From the NCBI RefSeq assembly GCF_000682775.1, contig NZ_AWFI01000019.1, positions 62,001 to 126,000 of the forward strand: a stretch of 64,000 bases of DNA, given 5' to 3'. The stretch's first letter is position 1. Every line of letters starts with the position of its first letter. Shown here in pieces: positions 33,977 through 43,106 of this stretch. The DNA comes from Hyphomonas sp. L-53-1-40. GTDB lineage: Bacteria > Pseudomonadota > Alphaproteobacteria > Caulobacterales > Hyphomonadaceae. The position numbers and the translations under genes were made by a program. A model generated the notes under the pieces. It was not told where the DNA came from. It searched no databases and saw only the letters and a list, made by a program, of their open reading frames with translations.

Positions 33977-34870
33977 TTAGGCGAACTGGGGCGCGATTTT
34001 CAGATTCCGCACCCACCCGATCTTTTCCATGGCCAGAAGGATCGTGCCATTATAGTCGACAATCCGATTCCAGACGCCGCGACGCGGACGGTGCAGCGCG
34101 CTGATGGGCTGGTCGTGGTGATGGTCGTGGAAGGCTTCGCCGCCTGTCAACAGCGCCATCATATGGTCAGCCCAGATTGGGGTTTTCAGATGGCCCAGCA
34201 CGTTGATGCCATAGACCGTGGCGTGGAACTGAATGGCGCGGCCAATCACAACCGATGCATGGATCAGCGCAGTTAGCAGCAATGAGCCACCAGCGGCCCA
34301 GACGATCAGATAGATCGCGGCCGGGATCACAAGATGAACGACGAGGCTGATCTCATTATAGAAGCGGTCCATCCACACTACAGCTGGCTGGTTCTTCAAC
34401 CACATTGCCAGAGGGCGCTGAGTGTCGCGATGGTCACGCCAAAGGATCCAGCCGACCCAGGCCCAGCGCTTGGACTCGAACGGATTGTGCGGATCACCGG
34501 GCTTGTCTGAAAAGCGATGGTGCTGGGAGTGATAGTTCACCCAGTCCTTCACATTGCCCTGCATGGCAATCACGAGATTGATCATGGTCACGATCTGGCC
34601 GGGCATGGCCAGTTCGCCTGCGCGATGTTGAAGGATGCGGTGAAGCGGCCCGATGCCGGCATTGCAAACGAAGATCGATGCGCCGATCACGGCGATGGCC
34701 AGCGGAACGTACCACCAATGGAAGGTCAATTGGCTCAGGGCAACGCCAAGCACGATCATGGTGATGAACAGCGCCAGGCCGAGTGCCGGATAGCCGAAGG
34801 CTGAAAAGAAGCTCGCATAATTGAAATTCTTCCACGTCTTGGGAATGGCGAGCGAACGCGGCAGCGTCAT
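33977..34870 (-). CDS. Acyl-CoA/acyl-lipid fatty acid desaturase
   Basis: A 297-residue integral membrane di-iron desaturase with three His boxes: HRILQHR, HSQHHRF and HDHHHD. Four hydrophobic segments anchor it. It introduces a double bond, most likely at delta-9, into fatty acyl chains. ATG 34870 has CAGGAGG upstream. A perfect CtrA-type site lies about 67 bp upstream. Confidence 0.9.
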   Translation of the reverse strand: MTLPRSLAIPKTWKNFNYASFFSAFGYPALGLALFITMIVLGVALSQLTFHWWYVPLAIAVIGASIFVCNAGIGPLHRILQHRAGELAMPGQIVTMINLVIAMQGNVKDWVNYHSQHHRFSDKPGDPHNPFESKRWAWVGWILWRDHRDTQRPLAMWLKNQPAVVWMDRFYNEISLVVHLVIPAAIYLIVWAAGGSLLLTALIHASVVIGRAIQFHATVYGINVLGHLKTPIWADHMMALLTGGEAFHDHHHDQPISALHRPRRGVWNRIVDYNGTILLAMEKIGWVRNLKIAPQFA

Positions 34871-34936
34871 TGAGTGTCCTCCTGAGAGCCTCACATCCTG
34901 TGGGCCTTGATTTTCCTGAGTGTCCAGCGGACTGAA

Positions 34937-34951
34937 TTAATACAGACTTAA
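34937..34951. promoter_or_regulatory. CtrA-type binding site TTAA-N7-TTAA
   Basis: TTAA-TACAGAC-TTAA is a perfect match to the cell-cycle regulator CtrA consensus, between the divergent desaturase and zinc-ribbon membrane-protein genes. Confidence 0.55.
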
Positions 34952-35094
34952 GGCCTCAAAGCTGTTGTCGTAAAGATGGAACCGCATGGTTGACGGGCTT
35001 GTGACCGAAACGTGCGGTGCAGGGGTGACGAACTGGCTCCTAACCCGCTAGAACACGTCAGGAACATATGCCGGGCTGGTATGGGAGGCGCTGC

Positions 35095-36276
35095 ATGGCA
35101 GACGATCGTCGCCAATTTGATCTGCAACGCCTTCGGGACCTGGGACTGGATCTGGATTCCAGTCAGGATGAGGCTGAACTCAAAAGTACGTGCCCCCTGA
35201 CCCGGGACTGTATTGAGGCTGGCGACAACAGCCTCACACTGAACCAGCTGACGGAGAAATTCCATTGCGCCAATTGTGGACAATCGGGTTCGTTCCGGGA
35301 GCTTGTTCGCGCGCTTGAAAGCGGCGAGCTGACCCAGGAAGCCCGAGCGCCCGCCATCATGGATGCTGAATTCTCAGAAGCGCCGATCCGGGCAACCCAC
35401 GCGGTCGTTCGCGCCGAGCCGAGAGTGATGCAATTGGGGGAGGGGCAGCGGGTCCGGTCCGACGCCGAATTACGACTGGAGCGCAAACAAGCCCGCAAGG
35501 CGGCGCGTCAGGGTCGTCACACAGGCGAGAAGATCATCATCACATTGCTGGCCCTTGTCTTTCTCGGGGCAGGCCTGGCGGCAGCGGGCCTCTCCGGTTT
35601 CGCGAACTATCAAGCCTTTTCCAGATCCGTTGCAGACCCGCTTCAGTCGGGCGTCTGGGGATGGACCGGCGTGATCGCGGCGATCATTTCATTCGGTGGC
35701 TTCACTTTCTTCTATTGGCATTCGGCCAACCACCGAATGAAAGAGGGTGTGCGTGCCTTGCTGTTTGCCCTTGCTGGAGGGGGCACTTCTATCGTTGGCA
35801 CGCAAATGTACATCGCCGCCAACAATCAGGCCGCCGAGGCAGAGCTTGTCCGGGCTGGTTCAAACCGGGACGTACTCACCACCCAAATCGCTGACTGGCG
35901 GCGCCAGTTGGAAGGCATCCCTCCAGAAACCCGATCAGTCGATGGATTGGAGGCCTATATAGAAGAGGTCGAGCGGGTTGGGCGGACGCACCAGAAGCCG
36001 TACCGAGATGCACAGAATGAACTCGGACTGGCGCGCCGGCGCGATGACCTGCTGGCTCGAATTGAGACCGCAAATGCGGAACTGCTGGGCACGGGCTCGG
36101 GAGACATTCTCGTTGAAGCGCAGACCCGCACATCGATTCCGGGCTGGTTCTTCGCGCTCATGCTTGAACTTTTTTCCAGTCAGGGCACGTCGATCGGTCT
36201 GGTCGCGCTTTTGATCCTGTATGGCAGGTCGCAAGTAAACGCCGAACCTGAAAGCGTTAACCAAGACATTTCCTGA
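35095..36276 (+). CDS. Zinc-ribbon membrane protein of unknown function
   Basis: A 393-residue protein. The N-terminus has Cys pairs (CPLTRDC, then FHCANCGQSG) that could bind zinc. After a basic linker come four membrane segments: IIITLLALVFLGAGL, GWTGVIAAIISFGGF, VRALLFALAGGGTSI and a C-terminal GTSIGLVALLILYG. A coiled-coil-like region lies between the third and fourth (residues about 245-330). No family is recognised. ATG 35068 is an alternative start. A terminator follows. Confidence 0.7.
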   Translation: MADDRRQFDLQRLRDLGLDLDSSQDEAELKSTCPLTRDCIEAGDNSLTLNQLTEKFHCANCGQSGSFRELVRALESGELTQEARAPAIMDAEFSEAPIRATHAVVRAEPRVMQLGEGQRVRSDAELRLERKQARKAARQGRHTGEKIIITLLALVFLGAGLAAAGLSGFANYQAFSRSVADPLQSGVWGWTGVIAAIISFGGFTFFYWHSANHRMKEGVRALLFALAGGGTSIVGTQMYIAANNQAAEAELVRAGSNRDVLTTQIADWRRQLEGIPPETRSVDGLEAYIEEVERVGRTHQKPYRDAQNELGLARRRDDLLARIETANAELLGTGSGDILVEAQTRTSIPGWFFALMLELFSSQGTSIGLVALLILYGRSQVNAEPESVNQDIS

Positions 36277-36349
36277 AAAATGAACTCTTCTGCGTGTCAC
36301 GCATAGAACTATTGAAGCAACGACATGGTGCTTCTCCATCTGAACTAAA

Positions 36350-36375
36350 CCGGCACAGAATGTGCCGGTTTTTTT
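36350..36375 (+). terminator. Intrinsic terminator
   Basis: An 8-bp stem CCGGCACA/TGTGCCGG with loop GAA and seven T. It ends the transcript of the zinc-ribbon membrane protein gene. From here to 36557 I see no convincing gene. Confidence 0.85.
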
Positions 36376-36557
36376 CTGTCTTGCGGAGCATTTACTACGT
36401 TTCTGGCCTGCGACTTGCGAAAGCTGGTCGTACCGGCGCTCTTCATTCTCTTGCAGGAAGTTCAGAGCAAAGGTGCAGTTGTTACGTAGCGTGATCTGGT
36501 GATTGAGAGCGAATTCTCTGTTTACCATGATACGCGTCCACGGGTTAGAGTAAGTCC

Positions 36558-37106
36558 ATGAATCTGTTCTTCAGGTTTCTTCGCATTTTCCTTCCGGCTT
36601 TCTTCACGAAAAAGCGGACCGGACTGATGGATGTTCATACAGTCCGCTCCTCCGTCTGGATAGGTGACCAGGACCCGTTGGGTCACATGACCAATTCGCG
36701 CTATTCCTCGTTCACCGATCTCGGCACGATGAACTATATGGGCCGTACCGGTGCGCTGATGACGTATCGCAAGCGCGGCTGGAGTCCGATCATCCAGCAC
36801 GAGTCCATCACCTTCTATCGGATGATGAAATTCCCGCAGAAATTCGAACTGACGACGCAACTGGTTGGGTGGGCTGACTGCTATATTTGTTTCCGTCATC
36901 AGTTTCACAGCAAGGGCAAGCTGATTGCGGAGAGCCGCATGGTGGCGCGGCTGGTGGGGCGAGGTCGGAAAAAGGTGGACACGCAAATGGCGCTCGAAGC
37001 AATGGGGCTCAACCTCGAAAGCCCGCAGCTGAGCCAGCGCTATCTTGACGCGATCGCAGACTTGCAGGCGAAAGACGCTGCGCGGAACGCGGAAAGAAGC
37101 ACCTAG
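36558..37106 (+). CDS. Acyl-CoA thioesterase, hotdog fold (4HBT/THEM6-like)
   Basis: A 182-residue protein. The catalytic Asp region is GDQDPLGHMTNSRYSSFTDLG, followed by a hotdog-like pattern (SITFYRMMKFPQKFEL). A hydrophobic N-terminus (FFRFLRIFLPAFF) may anchor it to the membrane. It should hydrolyse acyl thioesters. Its stop overlaps the convergent cdd stop (CTAG). Confidence 0.85.
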   Translation: MNLFFRFLRIFLPAFFTKKRTGLMDVHTVRSSVWIGDQDPLGHMTNSRYSSFTDLGTMNYMGRTGALMTYRKRGWSPIIQHESITFYRMMKFPQKFELTTQLVGWADCYICFRHQFHSKGKLIAESRMVARLVGRGRKKVDTQMALEAMGLNLESPQLSQRYLDAIADLQAKDAARNAERST

Positions 37107-37510
37107 CGATCAAACGAAAAGGCGTTTGGGAGCAGATCTGCCATCTTCCACTCTTTCAGGGCGGTCCCGTCCGCTGCTACCGCGTAGACGATGCAGTCCG
37201 GACCACACAATTCGGCAATACGCTGGCGGCAGCCACCGCATGGCGAAAGGTCTCCGTCCCCGCCTATTACCAGCACGTGCGAGCAAGTCTTTCCGCCCGA
37301 AACCACCATGGCACCCAGGGCGACCGCTTCAGCGCACGTTCCTAATGGATAGGCCGCATTCTCGACATTGCAGCCCGCGAAAATCCTGCCCTGTTCATCC
37401 AAGACGGCGGCGCCAACCTTGAATTTGGAATAGGGAGCGTGGGCCTGTTCACGCGCGGCGCTCGCGGCAGCTTGAAGTCGGTCAATCAGGGAAGGGGACG
37501 GGTCGGTCAC
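37103..37510 (-). CDS. cdd: Cytidine deaminase
   Basis: 135 residues from GTG 37510, which has AGAGGA upstream and gives the normal homotetrameric length. The zinc site is CNVENAAYPLGTCAEAVAL with the catalytic Glu, plus PCGGCRQ. It deaminates cytidine and deoxycytidine to uridine forms. It is divergent from the nucleoside hydrolase gene, so the two share a salvage locus. Confidence 0.93.
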   Translation of the reverse strand: MTDPSPSLIDRLQAAASAAREQAHAPYSKFKVGAAVLDEQGRIFAGCNVENAAYPLGTCAEAVALGAMVVSGGKTCSHVLVIGGDGDLSPCGGCRQRIAELCGPDCIVYAVAADGTALKEWKMADLLPNAFSFDR

Positions 37511-37596
37511 GCAGGTATCCTCTGGCCAAGTGCGGGCTTCCTGCTTAGGCATTGTCGCCTGTCTTGTCACTTGATTGCCGAATCCTGCGAAGCGCC

Positions 37597-38520
37597 ATGT
37601 CCCGTATTCCCCTGATAATTGATTGTGATCCCGGTGTGGATGACGCCGTCATGTTGATGATGGCGCTGGCCAGTTCAGATCTGGACATACGTGCCATCAC
37701 GACCGTTGCCGGCAACGTGCCGCTTCATCTGACCAGCCGGAATGCGCGCATGATGTGCGACTTGATGGACCGCAGGGAGGTCCCCGTATATGCCGGGTGC
37801 CCGCGTCCGATGGTGCGCACGCCGGTCACTGCGGAGGATTTCCATGGTGAAAGCGGGATTGCCGGGCTTGAACCGTTTGCGCCGGAAACGCCGCTGGCCG
37901 AAGCGCATGCCGTCAACGCGCTGATCGACATGCTTCGCGCCGCCGGGCCGAAGGGCCTGTCGATCGTGATGACAGGGCCGATGACCAATCTCGCGACAGC
38001 GCTGATCATGGCGCCGGATATTGCGGAGAGTATTGACCAACTGGTCCTTATGGGCGGCGCTGACAGCGAGGGCGGCAATATCACGCCCTTTGCCGAGTTC
38101 AATGTCTTTGCAGACCCCCATGCGGCGGCTGTTGTTCTGGGGAGCGAGACGTCAGCCACAATTCTCTCTCTGGATGTGACGCATCAGGTCCGGGCGCTCG
38201 ACTCCCATCTGGCTCCCTTCCGCACACTGGAGGGCGACCGGCCGCGCATCATGGTCCAGCTACTGGAAGCGGCGAACGCCCTGGAACAGAAATGGAAGGG
38301 CAAGCGCACGCCGATGCATGATCCCTCCACAATCGCATTCCTGCTTGCGCCGCATTTGTTCGAGGGCCGAAGGGCTGACGTGACGGTTGAAACAGAATCG
38401 GGCGCGCGTTTCGGACAGACCCGGCCGTCCAAACTGGAAACGGGTCGCCATACCTGGATCACCAAGGCGGATGCCGCGGGCTTCTTTTTGTTGGTGAAGG
38501 ATTTGCTGGAGACATCATGA
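37597..38520 (+). CDS. Ribonucleoside hydrolase
   Basis: A 307-residue protein. The calcium-binding DCDPGVDDAVML motif is at residues 9-20, with MTGPMTNLA and EFNVFADPHAA further on. It cleaves nucleosides to ribose and base; specificity (pyrimidine or broad) is not clear. It overlaps the ribokinase start by 4 bp (ATGA), so the released ribose is handled by the next gene. Confidence 0.93.
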   Translation: MSRIPLIIDCDPGVDDAVMLMMALASSDLDIRAITTVAGNVPLHLTSRNARMMCDLMDRREVPVYAGCPRPMVRTPVTAEDFHGESGIAGLEPFAPETPLAEAHAVNALIDMLRAAGPKGLSIVMTGPMTNLATALIMAPDIAESIDQLVLMGGADSEGGNITPFAEFNVFADPHAAAVVLGSETSATILSLDVTHQVRALDSHLAPFRTLEGDRPRIMVQLLEAANALEQKWKGKRTPMHDPSTIAFLLAPHLFEGRRADVTVETESGARFGQTRPSKLETGRHTWITKADAAGFFLLVKDLLETS

Positions 38521-39353
38521 TCACGATTGTTGGATCTATCAATCTCGATATCGTCGCGACGGGCGCGAGTTTGCCTCGGCCGGGGGAAACGGTGACGGGC
38601 GCCACGCTTGCCCGCCATCCCGGCGGCAAAGGCGCGAACCAGGCTTTGGCGGCGCGCCGTCTGGGCGCGGATGTCCGTCTGGTGGGGGCTGTCGGCGCGG
38701 ACGATATGGCAGAGGAAGCATTGAAGCTGTTGCAGGCCGGCAGCGTGGACCTGTCTGGAGTCCAACACGTGAATGGGGAAACAACGGGCGTCGCGCTGAT
38801 CGCGGTGTCTGCCGATGGCGAGAACCAGATAGTGGTCTGCCCCGGCGCGAATGCCGTGTTGCGCCCTGCTGATGTCGAATTCGTCGAGATTGAACACATG
38901 ATGGGGGTTCTGGAAGTCAGCGCAGACACGTTGCTTGCAGCAGCGCGCAAGGCCACCGGATTCGTAAGCTTGAACCTTGCTCCGGCCATGGTCGTGCCCG
39001 ACGCATTGCTAGCTGAAGCGGACCTGATCAGCGTGAACGAGACCGAAGCGGCCTTTTATGGCGGGGCGTTACACCAGTTGGATGCGTATGTTGCGATCTC
39101 GCTTGGCGGTGACGGGGCAACGCTCTGGAAAGATGGCAAGCAGATCGCTCAGGCGTTACCCCCGAAAGTGAACGTGGTCGACACGGTCGGAGCCGGGGAC
39201 ACGTTCACCGCGGCGCTGACCGTGGCCCTGATCGAGGGCCAGTCTCCTCAGAAGGCGCTGGAGTTCGCGGTGGCTGCGGGCGCTGTTGCATGTACGAAGC
39301 CCGGCGCGCAGCCGAGTTTGCCGAAGCGTGTCGATCTCGATCCATATCTCTGA
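38517..39353 (+). CDS. rbsK: Ribokinase
   Basis: A 278-residue PfkB-family kinase. The signature 1 region is GGKGANQALAARRLGA, and the C-terminal VDTVGAGDTFTAAL holds the anion hole and catalytic Asp. It phosphorylates ribose, fitting the upstream nucleoside hydrolase. Slightly shorter than E. coli RbsK. Confidence 0.93.
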   Translation: MITIVGSINLDIVATGASLPRPGETVTGATLARHPGGKGANQALAARRLGADVRLVGAVGADDMAEEALKLLQAGSVDLSGVQHVNGETTGVALIAVSADGENQIVVCPGANAVLRPADVEFVEIEHMMGVLEVSADTLLAAARKATGFVSLNLAPAMVVPDALLAEADLISVNETEAAFYGGALHQLDAYVAISLGGDGATLWKDGKQIAQALPPKVNVVDTVGAGDTFTAALTVALIEGQSPQKALEFAVAAGAVACTKPGAQPSLPKRVDLDPYL

Positions 39354-39440
39354 TTGGCGGGCGCAGGCGTCTTCATGCAATTGACGCATGGCCGCGCTAG
39401 GGCTTTCTGGAATTAGGTTTTGATGGTTGGAGGTTTCCCC

Positions 39441-40232
39441 ATGTTTCGATTGATTGCCGGCGCGCTCGCGGTGACGGCGCTCGCCCTTCCGGCCTCAGCC
39501 TGGGGCAAGACCGGCCACCGCATCGTGGGGGAGGTCGCGACGACCTATCTTAGCGAACCCGCTGCAACAGCTATCGAAGACATTCTCGGACCCGAAGGTC
39601 TTGCCGAGGCTGCCGACTGGCCAGACTATATGCGTTCCAATCCAGACTCCTTCTGGCGCTCGGAAGCCAATCCCTGGCATTATGTCACGATCCCTGAAGG
39701 GCAGACCTATGAGGAGGTGACACCTCCTGCGAACGGAGACGCCATCACGGCGCTTGCAAATTTTCGGGCCACCGTGCTCGATCCTGCCGCGTCTCTTGAG
39801 GAGCGCCAGCTGGCACTTCGGTTCATTGTGCACCTTGTCGGGGACCTCCAGCAGCCGCTCCATGCCGGCAACGGCACCGATCGGGGCGGGAACTGGGTCG
39901 ATGTCGTCTTCTTCGAGGAAATGTCGAATTTGCACGAGGTCTGGGACGAGAAGCTCATTCAGTATGAAGAGCTCTCCTATACCGAATGGGCCAATTGGCT
40001 GGTTCAGAAAATCACGCCGACTGACCTGGGCGAGTGGGGCGCGGCCACGCCCGGACAATGGGCCGATGAGAGCGCCGCCATTCGCGACACGATCTATCCG
40101 GAATCGGAAATCCTGTCCTACGACTACGCCTATATGGCGCGGCCAATCCTGAACCAGCAGATGAGCAAGGGCGGTGTGCGCCTTGCGGCCTATCTGAACG
40201 CGATGTTCGAGCCGGTCCCGGAGACTGAATAG
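39441..40232 (+). CDS. Secreted S1/P1-type nuclease
   Basis: A 263-residue protein with a signal peptide ending at ASA and the mature N-terminus WGKTGHR, whose Trp is the first zinc ligand in this family. Other ligands are in HYVTIP, FIVHLVGDLQQPLHAGN and the NLHEVWD stretch. It hydrolyses single-stranded nucleic acids outside the cytoplasm. ATG 39441 follows TTGGAGG. It could feed nucleotides to the adjacent salvage genes. Confidence 0.9.
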   Translation: MFRLIAGALAVTALALPASAWGKTGHRIVGEVATTYLSEPAATAIEDILGPEGLAEAADWPDYMRSNPDSFWRSEANPWHYVTIPEGQTYEEVTPPANGDAITALANFRATVLDPAASLEERQLALRFIVHLVGDLQQPLHAGNGTDRGGNWVDVVFFEEMSNLHEVWDEKLIQYEELSYTEWANWLVQKITPTDLGEWGAATPGQWADESAAIRDTIYPESEILSYDYAYMARPILNQQMSKGGVRLAAYLNAMFEPVPETE

Positions 40233-40235
40233 GGG

Positions 40236-41729
40236 TCAGGCGCTCGCGCGATTGATGCGGCGGCGCTGGACACTGGACGGGATGTTGAGGCTTTCGCGAT
40301 ACTTCGCGACGGTGCGGCGGGCGATATCCACGCCATAGCCTGTCAGGATTTCGACGATCTGGTCGTCCGACAGCACATCATCAGGCTTCTCGTTCTCAAT
40401 GAGATTCTTGATCCTATGGCGGACTGCCTCGGCTGAATGTGCTTCGCCGCCACCTGTTGCAGGGATTGAGGCGGAGAAGAAGTATTTCAGTTCAAACAGC
40501 CCGCGCGGGGTCGACATGTACTTGTTCGTTGTCACGCGACTGACCGTGGATTCGTGCATCTCGATCGCGTCTGCGACCTGCTTCAGATTCAACGGCCGCA
40601 AGTGTGCGACGCCATGCGCGAAGAAGGCGTCCTGCTGGCGGACGATTTCACTGGCGACTTTCAGGATGGTGCGGGCGCGCTGGTCGAGCGACTTGATCAG
40701 CCATGTGGCCGATGCGGCGCATTCGGAGATGAATTCCTTTTCCTTGTCGCGCATCGGCAAGGCTGTGACTTCAGCATAATAGGCCTTGTCCATCAGGACA
40801 CGCGGAAGGTTTTCTGAATTCAGCTCGACGGCAAACATGCCGTTGGGCATTTCGCGTACATAAACGTCCGGTGTCACCGCGACCGATGCATCGCCGGCAA
40901 AGCTCGAACCCGGCTTCGGTGACAGCTGGCGCAACTCGGTCATCATGTCGAGCAGGTCTTCCTTGTCGACACCGCAGATATCCGCGAGGCCTTTCAGGTC
41001 ATGCTTGGCAACGAGTTGAAGATTTTTGACCATGGCTTCCATGGCAGGGTCATATCGGCCACGCTCTTGCAGTTGCAAGCCCAGACATTCCGGTATCGAG
41101 CGCGCCATCACGCCTGTTGGATCAAAGCCCTGGCATACACCCAATACGGCCTCCACATTCGCGATGTCAGCGCCGAGCGCGGTGGCGACTTCCTCCAGAT
41201 CGGCACGCAGATATCCCGTGTCGTCGGTTTCGTCGATCAGGCGGGCCGCGATCAGTCGGTCGGCGGCTGAAAGGCCAGCCAGGTTCAGCTGCGTATGCAA
41301 ATGTTCGTGAAGGGATATTTCGGAGCTTATATTGGCGGTATAGTCGAAGTCTTCCCCAGATCCGCCGCCGCTGCTGGCGGTGGACCAATCGGTTGTGGCC
41401 GATGGCCCGGAATTTCCGGCTGGCATCGCCGCATCCGAACCTGTGCCCGGTTCATAGACGTCTTCACCCGGTGCATCGAGTTGCTCGCGCGCCGCGCCGA
41501 GGCCAGATGTGTCATCCAGCGAAAGTTGTTCGCGATTTTCCGTTCTCGGGGCGTCGCTTTCCGCGCCACCTTCTTCTTCGGCCTTGTTGAGCAGGGGATT
41601 GCGTTCAATCTCCGCTTCGACGAATTCCGACAGTTCGTGGTTTGACAGTTGCAACAGCTTGATCGCCTGCTGAAGCTGCGGCGTCATTACCAGGGATTGG
41701 CCCTGGCGCATGTCGAGTGACTGTTTCAT
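40236..41729 (-). CDS. rpoN: RNA polymerase sigma-54 factor
   Basis: 497 residues from ATG 41729. The N-terminal Gln-rich activator-interacting region (QSLVMTPQLQQAIKLLQLSN) and an acidic linker are followed by the core-binding domain and the C-terminal RpoN box ARRTVAKYRESLNIPSS. It directs transcription from -24/-12 promoters; one such promoter, for pspA, is in this window. It follows lptB after 22 bp. Confidence 0.96.
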   Translation of the reverse strand: MKQSLDMRQGQSLVMTPQLQQAIKLLQLSNHELSEFVEAEIERNPLLNKAEEEGGAESDAPRTENREQLSLDDTSGLGAAREQLDAPGEDVYEPGTGSDAAMPAGNSGPSATTDWSTASSGGGSGEDFDYTANISSEISLHEHLHTQLNLAGLSAADRLIAARLIDETDDTGYLRADLEEVATALGADIANVEAVLGVCQGFDPTGVMARSIPECLGLQLQERGRYDPAMEAMVKNLQLVAKHDLKGLADICGVDKEDLLDMMTELRQLSPKPGSSFAGDASVAVTPDVYVREMPNGMFAVELNSENLPRVLMDKAYYAEVTALPMRDKEKEFISECAASATWLIKSLDQRARTILKVASEIVRQQDAFFAHGVAHLRPLNLKQVADAIEMHESTVSRVTTNKYMSTPRGLFELKYFFSASIPATGGGEAHSAEAVRHRIKNLIENEKPDDVLSDDQIVEILTGYGVDIARRTVAKYRESLNIPSSVQRRRINRASA

Positions 41730-41751
41730 TCCCAAAGCCCGCGCCTTTTTC

Positions 41752-42486
41752 CTAAGCGGCGAACTGCTCACCCAGATAGACCCTGCGTACATCCTCATTG
41801 GTGAGCACGTCTTGCGGCGTACCATCAAACAGGACTTCACCTTCATACATCACATAGGCCTTGTCGACGATCTGCAAGGTTTCGCGCACTTGGTGGTCCG
41901 TGATCAGAACACCAAGGCCGCGCTGCTTGAGATAGCGGACAAGATCGGAAATGTCGGAAATGGCGAGCGGGTCGATACCGGTGAACGGTTCATCCAGTAG
42001 CATGAAGCTTGGACGCGATGCGAGCGCACGGGCAATTTCCACCCGGCGGCGTTCGCCCCCGGATAGCGACGTGGCTGCCTGGCCACGAAGATGTTCCACA
42101 TGCAATTCGCTGAGCAGGCTATCGACCTGTGCCATACGCTTTGCCCGGTCTTTTTCGACCAGTTCCGCGACGGCCATCACATTTTCTTCCACGGTCATGC
42201 CCCGAAAGATCGAGGCTTCCTGTGGAAGATAGCCCACGCCAAGGCGCGCGCGCTGGTACATGGGTAAACGGGTCACGTCTTCGCCATCGATGGAAATCGA
42301 TCCGGAATCCGCGCCGATCAGGCCCATGATCATGTAAAAGCAGGTCGTCTTGCCGGCCCCATTGGGTCCAAGCAGGCCGACAATTTCCCCACGTTGAAGG
42401 CTCAGAGACACATCCCGCACGACCTGTCGCTTACCAAAAGACTTGGCAATGCTGTTTACGACAAGGCCTTCGGCCGAATCCGTCAT
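41752..42486 (-). CDS. lptB: LPS export ABC transporter ATP-binding protein
   Basis: A 244-residue ATPase. Walker A is GPNGAGKTT, the signature LSGGERRR, Walker B FMLLDEPFTGID. With LptF/G it powers extraction of lipopolysaccharide from the inner membrane. It sits between lptA and rpoN on the same strand. Confidence 0.95.
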   Translation of the reverse strand: MTDSAEGLVVNSIAKSFGKRQVVRDVSLSLQRGEIVGLLGPNGAGKTTCFYMIMGLIGADSGSISIDGEDVTRLPMYQRARLGVGYLPQEASIFRGMTVEENVMAVAELVEKDRAKRMAQVDSLLSELHVEHLRGQAATSLSGGERRRVEIARALASRPSFMLLDEPFTGIDPLAISDISDLVRYLKQRGLGVLITDHQVRETLQIVDKAYVMYEGEVLFDGTPQDVLTNEDVRRVYLGEQFAA

Positions 42487-42584
42487 CTTTTCTGAATTCC
42501 CTCAATCTACTGGGATATTGCCACCCGGAAACAGGCTTAACCTTACATACTTAAGATCGGCTTCACGTGCGCGCCAAAATTTTT

Positions 42585-43106
42585 TCAGTTTCCTGACTGA
42601 TTGTCCGGATCAATCACCATTCGGGTGCGTCCGTCACCCCCGTCCAGCGTTGTCCGGCGATTGCCGATCTCGACCCGTAATACGGCGCCTTCGGCCACGT
42701 CGCGCTCGCGCAACAGGGCCACATTCCCGGTCATGGTGATGATATCGCTGGCCGCATCATATACGCCGCGATCGCCCTTGGCCTTCATATCTGCCGTGAT
42801 GTAGAAGACATTGCCCTCGGCGATCATTGTCTTGACCTGGCCGAAACCGCCGCCGACGCTGGTGGATTGCGTCGTGCCAGCCGGCTTTTCCGCAAAGATC
42901 ATGGTCACCGTATCCGCGCGCAAGCGGGCATCGCCCTGCTGGATATCGACATTGCCGATCAGCAGCACCTTGCGCTCGCGCTCCAGACTCTCGGTACGTT
43001 CCGAATTGATGTAGATCGGGCCGCCTTCAGAAGAGATCTGCGCGGCGGCCGGCATTGCGAAGGCTGCCAGAGCGGTCAGCGAAACAAGAATTCTATTGAG
43101 AGCCAT
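42585..43106 (-). CDS. lptA: LPS transport periplasmic protein LptA
   Basis: 173 residues, with a signal peptide (ALNRILVSLTALAAFAMPAAA) and an OstA-type beta-jellyroll: INSERTESLERERKVLLIGNVDIQQGD and GNVALLRERDVAEG. It forms the LPS bridge across the periplasm. ATG 43106 lies inside the end of lptC, overlapping by 14 bp. Confidence 0.9.
   Translation of the reverse strand: MALNRILVSLTALAAFAMPAAAQISSEGGPIYINSERTESLERERKVLLIGNVDIQQGDARLRADTVTMIFAEKPAGTTQSTSVGGGFGQVKTMIAEGNVFYITADMKAKGDRGVYDAASDIITMTGNVALLRERDVAEGAVLRVEIGNRRTTLDGGDGRTRMVIDPDNQSGN

Noticed and set aside
36400-36528. Minus-strand frame starting MVNREFALNHQITLRNN in the gap before the thioesterase gene
   Set aside because: The N-terminal 40 residues look protein-like, but the frame soon runs through the terminator and antisense to the membrane-protein gene, with no ribosome-binding site. 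It could be a gene remnant, but I cannot support it.
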